Origin: Limnephilus marmoratus
Taxonomy: Eukaryota > Arthropoda > Insecta > Trichoptera > Limnephilidae
Direction of reading: 5' to 3'
DNA: 64,000 nt
NCBI GenBank assembly: GCA_917880885.1
Contig: OU862907.1
Span: forward strand, 69,373,072-69,437,071
The notes under the pieces: generated by a model
Told to the model about the DNA's origin: nothing
What the model saw: the letters and a program-made list of their open reading frames with translations, nothing else
The model's database searches: none
Translations under genes and position numbers: made by a program
Shown here: piece after piece, positions 10,959 to 23,025 of the stretch
How the letters are laid out: each line of letters opens with the position of its first letter
Numbering within the stretch: the stretch's first letter is position 1

Positions 10959-11284
10959 ATCCGCACACTCACACGCGCACCCTCACACATACATCCGCAC
11001 CCTCACACGCGCACCCTCACACATACATCCGCACACTCACACGCGCACCCTCACACATACATCCGCACCCTCACACGCGCACCCTCACACATACATCCGC
11101 ACACTCACACGCGCACCCTCACACATACATCCGCACCCTCACACGCGCACCCTCACACATACATCCGCACCCTCACACGCGCACCCTCACACATACATCC
11201 GCACACTCACACGCGCACCCTCAGACACTCATCCGCACCCTCACACGCGCACCCTCACACACACAAACACTCTCACACACCCCT
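10959..11284 (+). repeat. 34-bp minisatellite, about 9.5 units
   Basis: Unit starts fall exactly every 34 bp at 10959, 10993, 11027, 11061, 11095, 11129, 11163, 11197 and 11231. Each begins ATCCGCAC and contains CACACGCGCACCCTCACACA. Units alternate between CACAC and CACCC at one position. The unit has no stop codon in the forward frames and 34 is not divisible by 3. This makes overlapping His/Thr/Pro-rich frames that are composition artefacts. Confidence 0.95.
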
Positions 11285-11619
11285 CTCTTTCAATAATTTA
11301 CTAATTTAATTTAGGTATAAGGTATAATGTATTATTTATCTCACAAAAACATAAGTATATAATAGTGACATGTGATTGGTACCAATTATTGTATTAATTC
11401 TATAACTTTGTAACTATAATTCATTATGTAATAATATACTGTTTGTTTCTGCAAAATAAAATAAAATACAATAAAACACGGTGAAAATTTTATAAAACAT
11501 TTTTCAATTTTATAAAACATTCTATGTCTCCATATCAAAATTCAGAGGTATGATTTTTTAACGTGAGTGAAAAATATTCAAAGTGATTAAAAAAAAATCT
11601 CAAGCAATCGGAGAAAAAG

Positions 11620-11765
11620 TTTTAAATTGCACTGTCGCTCCAGTGAGTAAACAACTGAACGGATTTTCATGCGGTTTTCACCAACAGATAGAGTGATTCA
11701 TGAGGAAGTTTTAGGTATATAATTTGTCAAGGTTTTGATAAATTTGTTGAAATACATAATATATA
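11620..11765 (+). mobile_element. Helitron-like 5' region fragment
   Basis: ACTGAACGGATTTTCATGCGG, TTCACCAACAGATAGAGTG, TTAGGTATATAATTTGTCAAGG in this order matches the minus strand of 23480-23600, which leads into a TC-type Helitron 5' end. Here the TC end itself is not evident. Confidence 0.55.
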
Positions 11766-11984
11766 AATGAGAATGTCTGTATGTGGTGGACGAGCGGCCT
11801 GACAACCTGAACTGTCTCCCTGTCCATGGAATCCTGACCATTTTTCACCAGCACCACATTTCAAGGGAGATCTAGTTACCAAACATGGCAAAAACCATTT
11901 AGTCTTCCTCCAAGGTGACGATTGCATTATATCTATAATCAACATTACTAGGCCCTGCGGGCGGCTTTTGGTTCGGCTTCGCCC

Positions 11985-12335
11985 GGTTAGTGTTGGTGAC
12001 AATGGTAACCATTTTATAGAACCAATAGGCAGTAGTTCTAAAAGTAGCCCGTACCTCGGATCCATTGATAGCTAGTCACCGGGACAAAGTTACCTGGTCA
12101 AAGTAACCAGGACAGGCCATGAAGTCATGTTTAATATCTATATAGCGGCGTGATTACAACAATGGTGACCATTTTTAACCCAATAGGAACTGGTTCCAAA
12201 AACTAGTAACCGCTTTAATAATCCAATAGGAACCGGTTCCAAAAATAGCCCATTCCTCCGATCCACTGTAGCTAGTCACCGGGACAAAGTGACAGGCAAT
12301 TACGTCATATGTAATATATAGCCGCTTGATACAAC
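11985..12335 (+). repeat. Imperfect direct repeat
   Basis: The segment from about 12000 (AATGGTAACCATTTT...CCAATAGG...AGTAGCCC...TCGGATCCATTG...AGCTAGTCACCGGGACAAAG...ATGTTTAATAT...AGCGGCGTGAT) is repeated from about 12162 with small changes (AATGGTGACCATTTTTAACCCAATAGGAAC...CCGATCCACTG...AGCTAGTCACCGGGACAAAG...ATGTAATATATAGCCGCTTGAT). The second half contains an inner duplication of CCAATAGGAAC(C/T)GGTTCC. No coding potential. The family is unknown. Confidence 0.65.
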
Positions 12336-12846
12336 TATTTTTACCGTCAATCTTTCCATATCCGGAGAGATAGATACTACATATTGAAAAATTCGTAGCA
12401 CTTATACCATCCGACCTTGTAAGTCGGAAGTAGCGACATTTTGTGTGACGAATTCTTGAATTAGAAACCGAATCACAGAGGTAGCTTTGTTTAAAATTCT
12501 ACGTGGTGCCGCGCGTTAGGCCTGGCCTCAGACATGCAATCAAAGCCGGGTTCTGATATTCAACCACGCAGACGGAAGGATATTTACGATTTATGATGAT
12601 TGCGTAAATATGTCATGTTATCACGAATAGCGCATCTCTTAAAAAAATTGGGTAAAAATATAGTTTTATGGTTTTATTTGATACAATATTTTACATTTTA
12701 AAATATAATTTAATAATGTTGGTTTCATTGGGTGACTTAACCGCGCTGCTGTTATCTTCTGGTGAGTAAATTCAAGCGGAAAACGATAAAAATAATGATG
12801 TCATAATTGCAAACAGTATTGGTGTACGTGACGGTTTTTTACGGCG

Positions 12847-14636
12847 CAGTGGCGCACCCAGGCTTTCCCCACCCCCCCAAAATAAAAATAAAACATATTT
12901 TATATAAATAAACAGCGGTTTTTTCGAGAAGAACAGAACAAGAAGCAAGTTATCTGTGTGTGTAATGCTTGCAGTGGTTTTAATTGCCTTAACTTGTAGG
13001 TACCTACTGGCCAAGCACTGTGCAATATGGGAGTTATTGTCTAATTCATTGGAAATCTTGCTCACAATTGCTGCAGGAAAATTACAGAAACGGACTTCAC
13101 CTTCGAAAAGTCGTTGGACTGTACCTTATGGCGGAAAATGATCGGAAACGGACTGCGTCTAGCAAGGGTAATAAATTCTTCAATGATAATGTTTTTCAAT
13201 CAAATTATGTGTTAAGTGGTATATTAAGATTTGTTAGTTAAAAAACGCGGATTCCGAAAACATAAGGTTTATTCTAGTATAATATAATAACACGTGGAAT
13301 TAATAAATCGTCATTAATACCGTAATGGGCTTAAAAGCCCTGGGTTCTGGCTGAACTTACACCGCTACCTCACAGTACTACCGCTATAGGTTGGTCGGCC
13401 GCATGATTAGAATGCGGTTAATATTTTGCCGAATTGCGCTGCGTAAACTCGCTCGTGTGACCATAGCGATATACAATTTATTTCAAAAGAGTTCACGTTT
13501 TTTGCAAATCTTGATAAATATTTAAATTTGGAATTTTTTGATTTCATACCGACCTGAGTGGGATTAACCGAAATGTTAACCTATAAAAGGGAGGTACGTA
13601 TGACGTCACGTGAACCCGGCGGATTTCGATCGTTTTGATTTAATTTCAATCTTTGTTAATTATTTTAACTACGAAATCGACATTTCTTTTATTTAAAAAA
13701 TACTAGTTAGGAAGTGAACAATTATATGGAGGTACAGTTTGTCAAATAAGACTAGAAAACATTATGAGGACGCCAATGTTGTTCAAATGGCAATACTAAG
13801 AATATAACTCATTGTGAAAATGTAAAGTTGTGTAACTCACATTTGTATGAAAAATTAAAAACTAACATTTTTTTTGCAATAGCCGGCGTTGTCAAAATTA
13901 GATTTTCATGTAAGTATATTACACCTTTGCAATTTTGTGTTAATATAATATAATGAAGAATAATAATATTGTAATAAAATATCAAGCCCAGTTAAGAAAT
14001 TACTCACATTTATTTAATAATAGCGTACCTAGCGTTGCTCTGGCTACAGAACATGTCTCTAATTTTTTATTTGAATATATTTAACTCATTCAGATCTAGG
14101 GTTGGGTAACTAAACTCACCATTGGTGATACTTTCTTTCTACCTACTGTTAAATTCAAATTTATGAAAAATTAAATGAAAGCTAATCACTTTGTAAAACA
14201 CCATTTAATCAAATTTATGTCATTAAGTAGGTACTTTGACAACAGAGCTTCTTCGATTTAATTTTTATTCTTTAAGAAAAAAAGGATTTTTAAAATGTGT
14301 ATAAAGTGTTCTATAGCACTTAAAAATAATATTTGACAGGTAAATTGGTGTTGCCAGCCTACAAATTTTATAGTTCCATTTTTAATATTTTATATTCTTA
14401 TATGACAAACTATACATTTTTTTTAATCTGACTTGAATTCCTTGTTATGTAACCAAACTCTATGAAATTGACTTGTTCACAAGTTCGAGTAGGTAAGAAC
14501 ACCTGAACGAAGAACGTTAGAACTTGAGAACTTCTGTAAAACCTGTGTATTATGTTAAAGGTTTTTACTGAATTCATAGCATTTTTTTCATTCTCTTAAC
14601 CCGCCCCCGGAAGACAAAATCCTGGGCGCGCCACTG
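12847..14636. mobile_element. Candidate hAT-type element, CAGTGGCGC termini
   Basis: The left end CAGTGGCGCACCCAGG and the right end CCTGGGCGCGCCACTG are inverse with one mismatch, followed inside by C-rich subterminal runs. The flanking octamers (TTACGGCG and CCCGGCAG) do not match. The pair may therefore be two ends of different copies, or the duplication has decayed. No transposase frame inside. A TATAAAAGGG with TGACGTCACGTG downstream lies at 13582-13612, but no gene is associated with it. Confidence 0.5.
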
Positions 14637-15114
14637 CCCGGCAGGCCTTAGCGGGGAATTCCCTTTAGAATCGAACTAACCATCTGGCCGTTTCTCGCAG
14701 CGATAGGCAGAGAGGATAGACCGCCAACAACACCAACTGTCTTACAACACTCTCTTTGCTTCATTCACTTTCATACAACCTCTCTTACACACTCTTCCGT
14801 TATTTGGATTATTGACATTACCCAAATTTTGTATTGATTCACTTTTTCGTGCCATGTTTTTTTCCTATTTCTTCTTAAATGCTTTCTCCCTTCATCCTCT
14901 TCATAAATCCAAACCGTCTAAGCGTCCCTTTCTTTATCTCACTCACCACGCTCACATCTGCCCTGCTTTCTTTTCCTATCTTTAATTTTGTAAGACGGTC
15001 AAATGTGATTTTATCACACAGACACACAGACAAATATAGGTATATATAGATTATCTTTCAGAGCTTCAGGCGTCATAAGTATCTCATTTGTACAGCATTC
15101 AGTCTTGGTAGGTA

Positions 15115-15440
15115 CAGTTTTCAAGCAGCTCGCGTGCCACCTATATAATGCCAGAGCTCACCAGTATATACAGAAACCTTTGCGAGCCTGTTTACAACAA
15201 CTTACCAAAGATTCATCGCAATCGGATGAATAATTTAGGAAATAATTTCAAAACTATTACCTACTAGCCTACTTTTATATTTAGAAACCATCGCGGGCAT
15301 GCGCACAATAACTCACTACAATTTCATGGCAATCGGATGAATGGTTTAGCAACATGACGCCAGAGCTCACTATTGTATATAGGAACCATCGTGAGCATGC
15401 GCACATCAAATCCCCAAAGTTTCATGGCAATCGGATGAAT
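15115..15440 (+). repeat. Tandem repeat, about 100-bp unit, three units
   Basis: Units carry GCCAGAGCTCAC, GAAACC(A/T)TCGCGGGCATGCGCAC, ACTCACTACAATTTCATGGC and AATCGGATGAATGG, starting about 15120, 15230 and 15358. The same family occurs at 53632-53842 and 56269-56510. Confidence 0.75.
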
Positions 15441-15878
15441 GCTCTTTTTTATATATTTTTTATGATTATTTTTGACAGGGGATAACCAGAGAAAACCAGA
15501 AATATGTCATTTTTAAATAAGATTTAAGACGTATTGACTCTTTTACATAAAAAAATTAAAATCGATTTCGAGAGATTGTTGTTTTATCTAATAAACGCAT
15601 GTTTTAAATTTTCCAAAAAAATATTATTTTTATTATAATAAGGCTATTATACTATAGGTCGTTGGCAGATTTGTTAAATTTTCAAAAAAGATATTGTACC
15701 AGTATGTGTATCCCTTGACTGAAAGAATCCTGAAGATCTTCATACAAAAAGTTAAAATTTTGCAAAAAAAATTTTTTTCAGCTACTACTCAACAACGTCC
15801 ATAACGTCATATTTTTCAATCTTAGCGCTCTAGCTCGCTGAAAACTCACGGGCTCACTGGTCTCCATGTGTAATAAAC

Positions 15879-17898
15879 AGAGCCGGATTAAGCATGTCGG
15901 GGCCCCTAGGCAATCCACGTCTCGGGGCCTCCTTGTTCCTTTGATCACATCCTGAATGTTTTTGTTTTTCTGAATGTACGTTGTACGTTTTTATGTTTTT
16001 CTGAATGTACGTGTCGAAAGTATTGTGTCAAAATTTCAAGTAAATCGGAGCAAAACTAATGAAGATACAGAGTTTCAAGCGACTGGCCCTCATGCTCGAT
16101 TCAAGTATATTTCGAGTATAAAATTTTTAAATAGGTTTTCTCGCAATCAACATTTCTAAAGTTCGTGAACATCATAACTCAAAATCTTGACTTGACGTGA
16201 CCGATGCATTTGAAATTTTGTAAACTATTTCTACCCATAAATCAACAGATAGTCAAAGGGAGTTTTTTACCATATTATAATAACAAATTCACCGAAATTT
16301 TTTAGCAAAAATTGCGTTTTTCACTTCAAAATGCTGCCAAAAATAAAAGAAATCGAAATAACTCCCTCTGACTACCTAGGAAAAAATACTACCTTTTTAA
16401 ACGCATTTCGATTTTTTGTTTCAAATGATCCGGTGACGAGTAATTTTTTCCGAGGCGCCTCCGGAGATTCACTCTCATGGACTTATTTATTGATATTTTT
16501 AATTGAAATTTTTTTCAGATACTTTAGATGTTATACTATAAATAAAAATACTTTGATATAAATAAAACCAACATTTTTCATATCTCAAAAAAAAAAACAT
16601 GACAATACGTCTTTATTTCGCCTTTAAAAAGATACCCCCTCCCCCCTTAAAGCACCAGGACACTGTAAAAATACTTTTGCATTTTTCTTACTTATTTCAT
16701 TTTCTGAAAGATGCGTTTATTAAAAATGCTCCTACCGAGAAATTCGAAAAATTGATGGAGATACAGCATTATAATATGTGAAATCATTTTGAAACAGTTT
16801 GTATATTGAATTATCCTTCAGCAAAACTTTGAATGCGTTTTTCTCGAAACTTAGTGCATGCAAATCGGACATATAGTTTTTCTAATATGTTGTCAACCAG
16901 GTTGAAAAACAGGTTGCAGTTTCGAGAAACACGCTTTAAAAGTTTTGCTGAGGATAATTCAACATACAAACTGTTAAAAACGGTTTCATATAAAATTCTC
17001 TATCTCCATCAATTTTACCAATTTCCTCAAATGGTGAGAGTATTATTGACAAATTTATCTTTCAAAAAATGAATTAAATTTTTTTTTTTTGCAATGACCT
17101 TAAAGCCTCGTTTAGGATTTGATCAAGGGAACATGGAGGTGTTTGGCTTCTGATGGGCTTAGTCCGCCACTGCACTTAACCCTTTTCCAACTTCCAAAAT
17201 TATTGTTTTCTACCAAACGTAATTTTATTCATAATTAATCTGTACTTTTACTACATCATGAAAGGAACACCATCACCCCACCCCATTCAATAAAAAACGA
17301 ATACAACAAAATACAATAACCATTTATTGCACATAAAAGTTCACATACAAAGAAACAAAAATACTTATATATTATTTTAAAAAAACATTACAATGAGTTG
17401 TCTTGTCACTAAAGTGATCTCTTCCAGACAACCTTTCCCAAAGAATTTTAGCAAGCAGATAGTTAGTGCATACTGAAGCTTGTACAACATTTATATTTTA
17501 AACATACAATTAGAAATAAAAGCAAAAAATAAAACAAATAAATGCCAATATAAACCACACACGGCACCTTCAACCACTTCAGATACTAAGTAATGTTGCA
17601 ACAAATATAAGGAAAGAAAAGTAAAATACAACTACCTACGTTTATATATTTGCTTTAATTATCGACTTTTTATTTGTTATTTGTGCATGATGTGAACATT
17701 GGTCATTTATTGAGTTATAATAATTTGTTGTTGTCTTTAATGTGTACCTAATGTTATTAACCTGTAAATGTTCCTAATAAAAAAATTAAAACATCTTGAA
17801 AGCTGACTTTTCCCAAACTTCGTTCGGGCGCGAGGCCCCTTGCCGATGCGGGGCCCCTAAGCAGTTGCTAACGCTGCCTTAGGGATAATCCGGTACTG
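15879..17898. mobile_element. hAT element, CAG(A/T)(G/A)CCGGATTA termini
   Basis: The left end CAGAGCCGGATTAAGC and the right end ATAATCCGGTACTG are inverse termini of the common arthropod CAGnnCCGGATTA hAT type, with GGGGCCCCTA(A/G)GCA just inside both. The flanking octamers GTAATAAA (15871-15878) and GTAATCAA (17899-17906) match at 7 of 8 bases. This supports an old hAT insertion of 2,020 bp. No transposase was recognised. The inside holds a 100-bp-armed inverted repeat and low-complexity sequence. Confidence 0.82.
16752..17022. repeat. Long hairpin (about 100-bp arms) inside the hAT element
   Basis: About 16752-16858 (AATTGATGGAGATA...AATTATCCTTCAGCAAAACTTT...TTTCTCGAAACT) pairs with about 16918-17022 (AGTTTCGAGAAAC...AAAGTTTTGCTGAGGATAATT...TATCTCCATCAATT). 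The loop is about 60 bases. No protein is implied. Confidence 0.8.
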
Positions 17899-19380
17899 GT
17901 AATCAAGCTTCTTTAATAGGTACCTACACATGTAAAATGAAATATTAGTCAGGCATAATTTAAACTCCTTTAGTAGAACGGAAAAACTTCACCAAATGAA
18001 ACCGCGATAACATATTCTGAAGAAATTGTGTCTCCTGTCCCCTGTGGTTTCCTGTCTGACAACACACCGCCACCGTTTCTATTTTTGTATTCTAACTGAT
18101 AAGCTTTCCTTACTTTACTGACTTGTCCATTGTCCATTTCAAATAATAATATGAATTTTAAATCCGTTTACCATTGTTGGGTTGGTACCTACTACTTTTT
18201 TAAATATTTTAATTATTCCTTTTTTATGTGAAGAGGGAATAACCAGAGAAAACCGGAAATATGTTATTTTATATGTATTGACTCATTTCCTAATATATAT
18301 AAATATTCTGAAATTGTTTAAAGATTTTCATTTATGAGATGTTGTAAATAGTATCTATAGCTTCGGTGTATATAACTACTATTTATTATTTTAGTAGTAA
18401 TGTGGCACTAAAGCACGTCCGCCCGCAGTCCCTAAACCCGCCCTCGCTTGAGCTGGCCGCCATATTGGCCGATCCTTAGTCGACCAAGGACCCTTCGTGT
18501 GATATTGTTGTGTAGGTAACTAAAAATTTGGGAAAAAGGTTTTTTGCCAACCATTTTGATAGAAGGAATTACAAAAATTATTAAGGCATATCAACATAAG
18601 TATATAAGCTTGTTGAAGTTAGAAAAAGGTCGAAAAAATACAGTTTCCTTCCAAAGAAGAGCCTCTCCATTTAAAATCGCAAGCTCCCTACGGTTTTAAA
18701 TTTGTTACTGTAAAGATAATAAATGCAATTTTATTATTATTTTAATTAAAGACAATAAATTAAAGTTTCCCTTAAAGTATATTTCATACCGATAGGTGAT
18801 TAGGGTGTTCCTATCTAGAAATAAAAATATTTTTTTTAAATTTTTATTTAATTTTTTTTTTATTTATTTGGCATCAAAATATGTCTATAATCCTAAATTT
18901 TAACCCTCCTACCCCCACCCTCCCACTTTTTAATCGCGATTTTAGTATTTTTGTATAAACAAATTTAACCGTCTTTCGTATTTCAAACAGAACGAAATTA
19001 TTTATGTTTTGAATGACAAATGGCGGTACGTCCGCCTCATTAAACTTTCATCCGCACATGCGCAAGACATTCTCGAGAAGCGTCGCGTTGCGTCAATTTG
19101 ATATTTCATTTGGCATCATGTTCTCGCATGGGCAAACCATCGAGCTTATTTGTGTTGGCTAAAGACGGAGTGACAAAAAATATGGTACACCCAATTGCTC
19201 ATCGAAATTCATATTGATTTTCTTTACTTCATTTTCCTACTTTAGTTGGTGTTTTTTTGTTTTTATCGGCGGTCATCGTCTACATTCCTCTTTCTGTCAT
19301 AGATCCCATCCCCACACACTTCCAATATACCTATTCGTTATTTTTTATTTAACAACCAAAATATTCACTAGAAATAATTT
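17899..19380. other. Non-coding stretch
   Basis: Nothing coding is supported. GGGAATAACCAGAGAAAACC with ATATGTTATTTT and GTATTGACTC at 18232-18290 repeats the sequence at 15478-15545. The two lie on either side of the hAT element and suggest an older shared repeat. Confidence 0.4.
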
Positions 19381-19412
19381 ATATGGCAGAACAACGTTTG
19401 TCGGGTCAGCTA
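19380..19412 (+). mobile_element. Helitron-like 3' terminus
   Basis: ATGGCAGAACAACG then TTTGTCGGGTCAGCTAG, followed by T, ends in the CTAG typical of insect Helitrons. The adjacent text TATCTCTCAGAGCTTCACGC recurs at about 15049-15075. Confidence 0.45.
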
Positions 19413-19622
19413 GTATACATATATATTATCTCTCAGAGCTTCACGCGTCGTAAGTAATTCATAAATATTTTTTTAATTGAAATTAAACCAACGTTTATTT
19501 GATAACCGCATCAACCTATAGGCTGTAAGTGAGTGTGAGTGTAGGTGCTTCCGGGAAATGATCGCATCTCTCTATCAGCAACATCAATTTAAATACATGT
19601 TTCATTTCGTTTGGATTTGAAT

Positions 19623-20368
19623 GTACAAATCACAAGTGCGCCCCACGGTTGAATTTGGCAGCCACCTCTGGTCTGGAGCTCCAAAATACCTTAAAATGCC
19701 CTCGACTCTGTGCAGAAACGGGCGGTCCGTTTAATAGATTCTCCCATCTTAACAGACGGATTGTAATTTTTAGACCACAGGCGTTGGGTGGGAATGCTAT
19801 CCTTGTTCTACCGGTATTACAATGGAAGATGCTCCGAGGAACTAGCGTCATTGATCCCTTTGGCCCAACATTTTTACATGGTTGATATTTGTCACATGAG
19901 AACGGGTAGTTTCTTCGACTCGTTCTTGTGTTCAACAGCTCGGCTGTGGAATGATTTGCCGGCCTCTATTTTTCATCCTTCCTACAACTTGGGACTCTTC
20001 AAGACCAACGTTCATTCCATCCTCTCATCAAAAAGACCCTCCACACAGCATCCCAGATGACATAGGCCCTGAGGGAAAGTATTTTCGTCAGGGCCTCCTG
20101 TGTTTTTTTTTTTACAGTGAATACCGCACAAGAATCTCAACTGCTCCCGTCTGGAGCCAGTGAGACTATGGCATCCCCAATTGGGGTATGTTGTGAGGCT
20201 GAAGGTAGTGAGGAGGGGAAGGAGGTGGGGGAGAAAAAGGTTGGGAAGTACCTGGCTATTCAGATCTGGTCACTAAACACGGCTAAAGCCATTTTCAAGC
20301 AACGTTTCAATTCTGAATGGTGGTCTTACACCAGGGCGATACTGATAGTATCTTTGTGTGGAGTTAAC
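19623..20368 (+). pseudogene. LINE-B 3' fragment (reverse transcriptase C-terminal part and 3' UTR)
   Basis: Colinear with 33045-33570: the frame fragments KSQVRPTVEFGSHLWSGAPKYL, MLSLFYRYYNGRCSEEL and ICHMRTGSFFDSFLCSTARLWNDLP are in order but broken by frameshifts. A 36-bp deletion lies near 19864. The 3' UTR carries the CCCTGAGGG...CGTCAGGG stem-loop. A 5'-truncated SINE-1 (20103-20352) interrupts the end of the UTR, leaving GTGTGGAGTTAA on its far side. It is a dead, 5'-truncated copy. Confidence 0.8.
20103..20352 (-). mobile_element. SINE-1 copy, 5'-truncated, inserted in LINE-B 3' UTR
   Basis: Reading on the minus strand: the body from AGATACTATCAG through CCCTGGTGTAAGACC, GAACGTTGC-like and CCAGGTACTTCCCAACC to GTGCGGTATTCACTGTAAAAA. 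The tRNA-like head is missing. The insertion splits CTCCTGTGT from GTGTGGAGTTAA, leaving GTGT as a possible short target duplication. Confidence 0.75.
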
Positions 20369-20485
20369 AAATTTGATGATTTGTATTTTTTAAAAAAATT
20401 TTATAGAAATGTATTTAATATTTTTTTATTCGAAGCAAAAGGTATTAAGATGAAGCTATACGTGAAATCACCATTTAGATTAATC

Positions 20486-20636
20486 TTATTATAAGCAATA
20501 ATTATCAGCCTGAAACACTCATCCACATTGAAAAATCTTCCGAGAAAAGATACATGACGCCAACGGGACTTGAACCCAATGTTTCAGGCTGATAATTATT
20601 GCTTATAATAATTGTTACCCTTTGTGCTATGCATAA
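20486..20636 (-). repeat. 31-bp perfect inverted repeat overlapping a tRNA-like promoter
   Basis: Bases 20486-20516 and 20581-20611 are exact reverse complements (31 bp) with a 64-base loop. On the minus strand, TAGCACAAAGGG and GGGTTCAAGTCCCG match pol III A-box and B-box consensus at tRNA spacing, so the right arm is the middle of a tRNA-like SINE head. The rest does not fold into a convincing cloverleaf, so I do not call a tRNA gene. Confidence 0.6.
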
Positions 20637-20812
20637 AAAATCTTGTCTTAAAAACATTAGTTTTACAATTAAAAATAATAATTAGATTAATCTTTACTAA
20701 GAATTTGTTTACATTATGAACATCAAAAAATATGCTACAGATAAATTTAAACTTTTACTACCTTTTGTATGTATTGGAATTACAATAAAATTATTTTCTT
20801 TATTTGTTTCTG

Positions 20813-20935
20813 CGCTACCTCCTTCTTTAGCCAATGTTTCGGACAGCGTTACAGTGTTCATCATGCACACCACACATCGCTCTGATGATGGACACTGTAA
20901 CGCCGTCCGAAACACGTGCACCCCAATATTCTCAT
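20813..20935. repeat. Small fold-back repeat
   Basis: TTTCGGACAGCGTTACAGTG then TTCATCATGCAC pairs with TGATGATGGACACTGTAACG then CCGTCCGAAAC. The arms are about 32 bp. The left part is the dispersed TGCGCTACCTCCTTC motif also seen at about 5970. Confidence 0.65.
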
Positions 20936-20989
20936 AAATTGCATTGCTAATTAAATTAACTGGCTGAGCCGATTTGTCCATTGTTTAAT

Positions 20990-22943
20990 CAATCGCTTGA
21001 CACAGGACACAGGTTGCTTCCCGGACATTTGGAAACGTTGTTATCTAACGCATATATTAAAAAGGGTAATAAAAGTGATGTCACTAACTATACACCTATA
21101 TGTAAGCTATCTATAATTCCGAAACTTTTTAAAAATTAATTCTTCTTAAAATTTCCCCATGTATTAACCATCTCATTGTTCCAAATCAACATGGATTTTT
21201 GTCGGGCAGGTCAACTCTGACAAATCTCTCATTATATGAAAACTTTATATCAAATGCATTAGCTAACAGAACTCAAGTCGATTCCATATATACAGATTTT
21301 ATCAAGGCCTTTGACAAATTGTGCCATAAAATTCTACTACGTAAGCTCGGTATTGACGGAAAACTTTTAGACTGGTTTGCGAACTATCTATCTTATAGAG
21401 TTCTACTTGTAAAAATTAATTTGTTCTATTCCAATCAATTTATAGCTACCAGTGGCTTACCACAAGGGTCCCATTTAGGCCCAATTTTGTTTTTACTGTT
21501 TATAAATGATATTGTTGACATATTTGAAAAAGATGTAAATGTATTGGTTTTTGCAGATGATTTAAAAATATTTAAAATCATCAAAACCGCTGAAGATTGT
21601 GCCTGTCTACAAAATAATTTAAACAAATTAATTAGTTGGTGTTTTCTTAACAAACTTTATCTGAACATAAATGAGTGTTATTCAATAAGTTTTTACAGAA
21701 TAAGTCAACCAATTATTCATCCTCTGTCGAAGAAATTAATGACCTGGGCATAACTTTCGACTCTAAATTAAACTTTATATCCCATGTAAACTCAATCTAT
21801 AATAAAGGTATCAAAATGCATGGCTTCGTTCTTAGAAATTCCAGAGGTTTCAGGAATATTTCAACTTTAAACATTTTGTATACATCCTTAGTACGTAGTC
21901 AAGTCGAATATAAAATCTGGTCCCCTCATTTTAAAATACATTCAGATTCAATCGAAAAAATTAAACACAAATTTTTAAGACACATTAATTTTAACCTCGG
22001 TATTCCCATTGAAAACATAAATTATAATTACTCGATGTAAGAATTAAATTTATTAAGACTCTCAGATCGAAGAATTATATCCGACTTCATTAATATTTAT
22101 GTTCAAAATTGTAAAGGGTAGTTATAGAAGTGTTTTTTGTGTGGTTGAGGAGCTGGTGGAGAATGTTTGACATGGTGCTCCGTCTTCTCATCAGACGAGG
22201 TAGTACCAATACTTTACCATAAGGAATAGTCAGGCTCCTGGGGATCACGGTACTTCTAGGTCGCGATCCAGTGTTCAGTAATTATATTGGATGATGATTG
22301 ATAACACTTGCTCATTTACGAGTGATTAACATTCATTTGAGATTAAATATTTACACGATTTAGTGTTCACGTATGAAATGGGTAGAGAGGCACAAAACGC
22401 GAGTGGCCGGCCGGATCGAGCACTGGAGACGGAATAATTTGCTCGGTCATCGCCGGAGCGATCCAGAGATGCTTTCTTTGCGTGGTGGGGATGCCACACG
22501 CATAAATAAATAAAAGTGATGCCCATAGTAGAATAGACAGTCCAGATTTAACTAAGCTCATTGAATTTCATATTCCCACGAGAACCACTCGTTCTAAAAT
22601 CCTTTTTGAATGCAAGAATAATCGGACTGAGTATACGAAACACTCGCTTTTACCTAGGTTGCATGAAGTTACTAATAGTTATGCAGATGTGATAGATCTT
22701 TTTAACTGCACGGAACATAGGTACAAGAAGGCTATGCTGTCATATTTTTTTAATCACTATTAATTTTATTTGTATTATAGATTTTTGCATGTCAATGTAT
22801 CTCTGGTGTCACTTCCCAATGTAACGTCACAATTAACTGTTATTCATACACTGTTTCATCATTACTAATATTTTGAATATGAATTTGTGACACATTAGTG
22901 TTTATGGCATACTTATGCCGTTTGTTTTAAATAAATAAATAAG
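20990..22943 (+). pseudogene. LINE-A copy, 5'-truncated, reverse transcriptase to 3' tail
   Basis: Begins inside the polymerase (GCFPDIWKRCYLT, then SDVTNYTPIC). It continues with HGFLSGRSTL, IYTDFIKAFDK, TSGLPQGSHLGP and FADDLKIFKII, then after a frameshift NDLGITFDSKLNFISHVN and LVRSQVEY. It ends with the C-terminal part at about 22540-22761 and a tail of AAATAAATAAATAAG. Catalytic FADD is present, but the frame is broken near 21140, 21750 and 22040, and a 381-bp insertion sits at 22133-22513. It is the same family as the element at 30.4-39.7 kb. Confidence 0.82.
22133..22513 (+). mobile_element. 381-bp retroposon-like insertion with AAGTG target duplication
   Basis: Lies between AAGTG at 22128-22132 and AAGTG at 22514-22518 inside the LINE-A copy. 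Deleting it and one AAGTG rejoins the LINE coding sequence. It ends in CATAAATAAATAAA, a retroposon-like tail. No tRNA-like head was recognised. Confidence 0.65.
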
Positions 22944-23025
22944 CATGGCATAATACCCATACAAAATAAAACTATTATTTGCATAACTACTACTAAAAAA
23001 AATGTTTTTTTTTACTTAACTATCA

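Noticed and set aside
10959..11264. CRISPR-like repeat array
   Set aside because: Units are contiguous with no unique spacers, and the sequence is eukaryotic.
10753..11304. 183-codon His/Thr/Pro-rich protein
   Set aside because: Most of it is the 34-bp minisatellite, open in all frames, and the upstream part has no family resemblance.
13582..13612. Core promoter (TATAAAAGGG with TGACGTCACGTG)
   Set aside because: No gene follows on either strand and it lies in a transposon-like interval, so it is probably chance.
12847..14636. Fully supported hAT insertion
   Set aside because: The TIRs are convincing, but the flanking octamers do not match, so it was kept only as a candidate.
18448..18475. 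CpG-type promoter with a GCCGCCATATTGG (YY1-like) site
   Set aside because: An isolated short match without a downstream gene.
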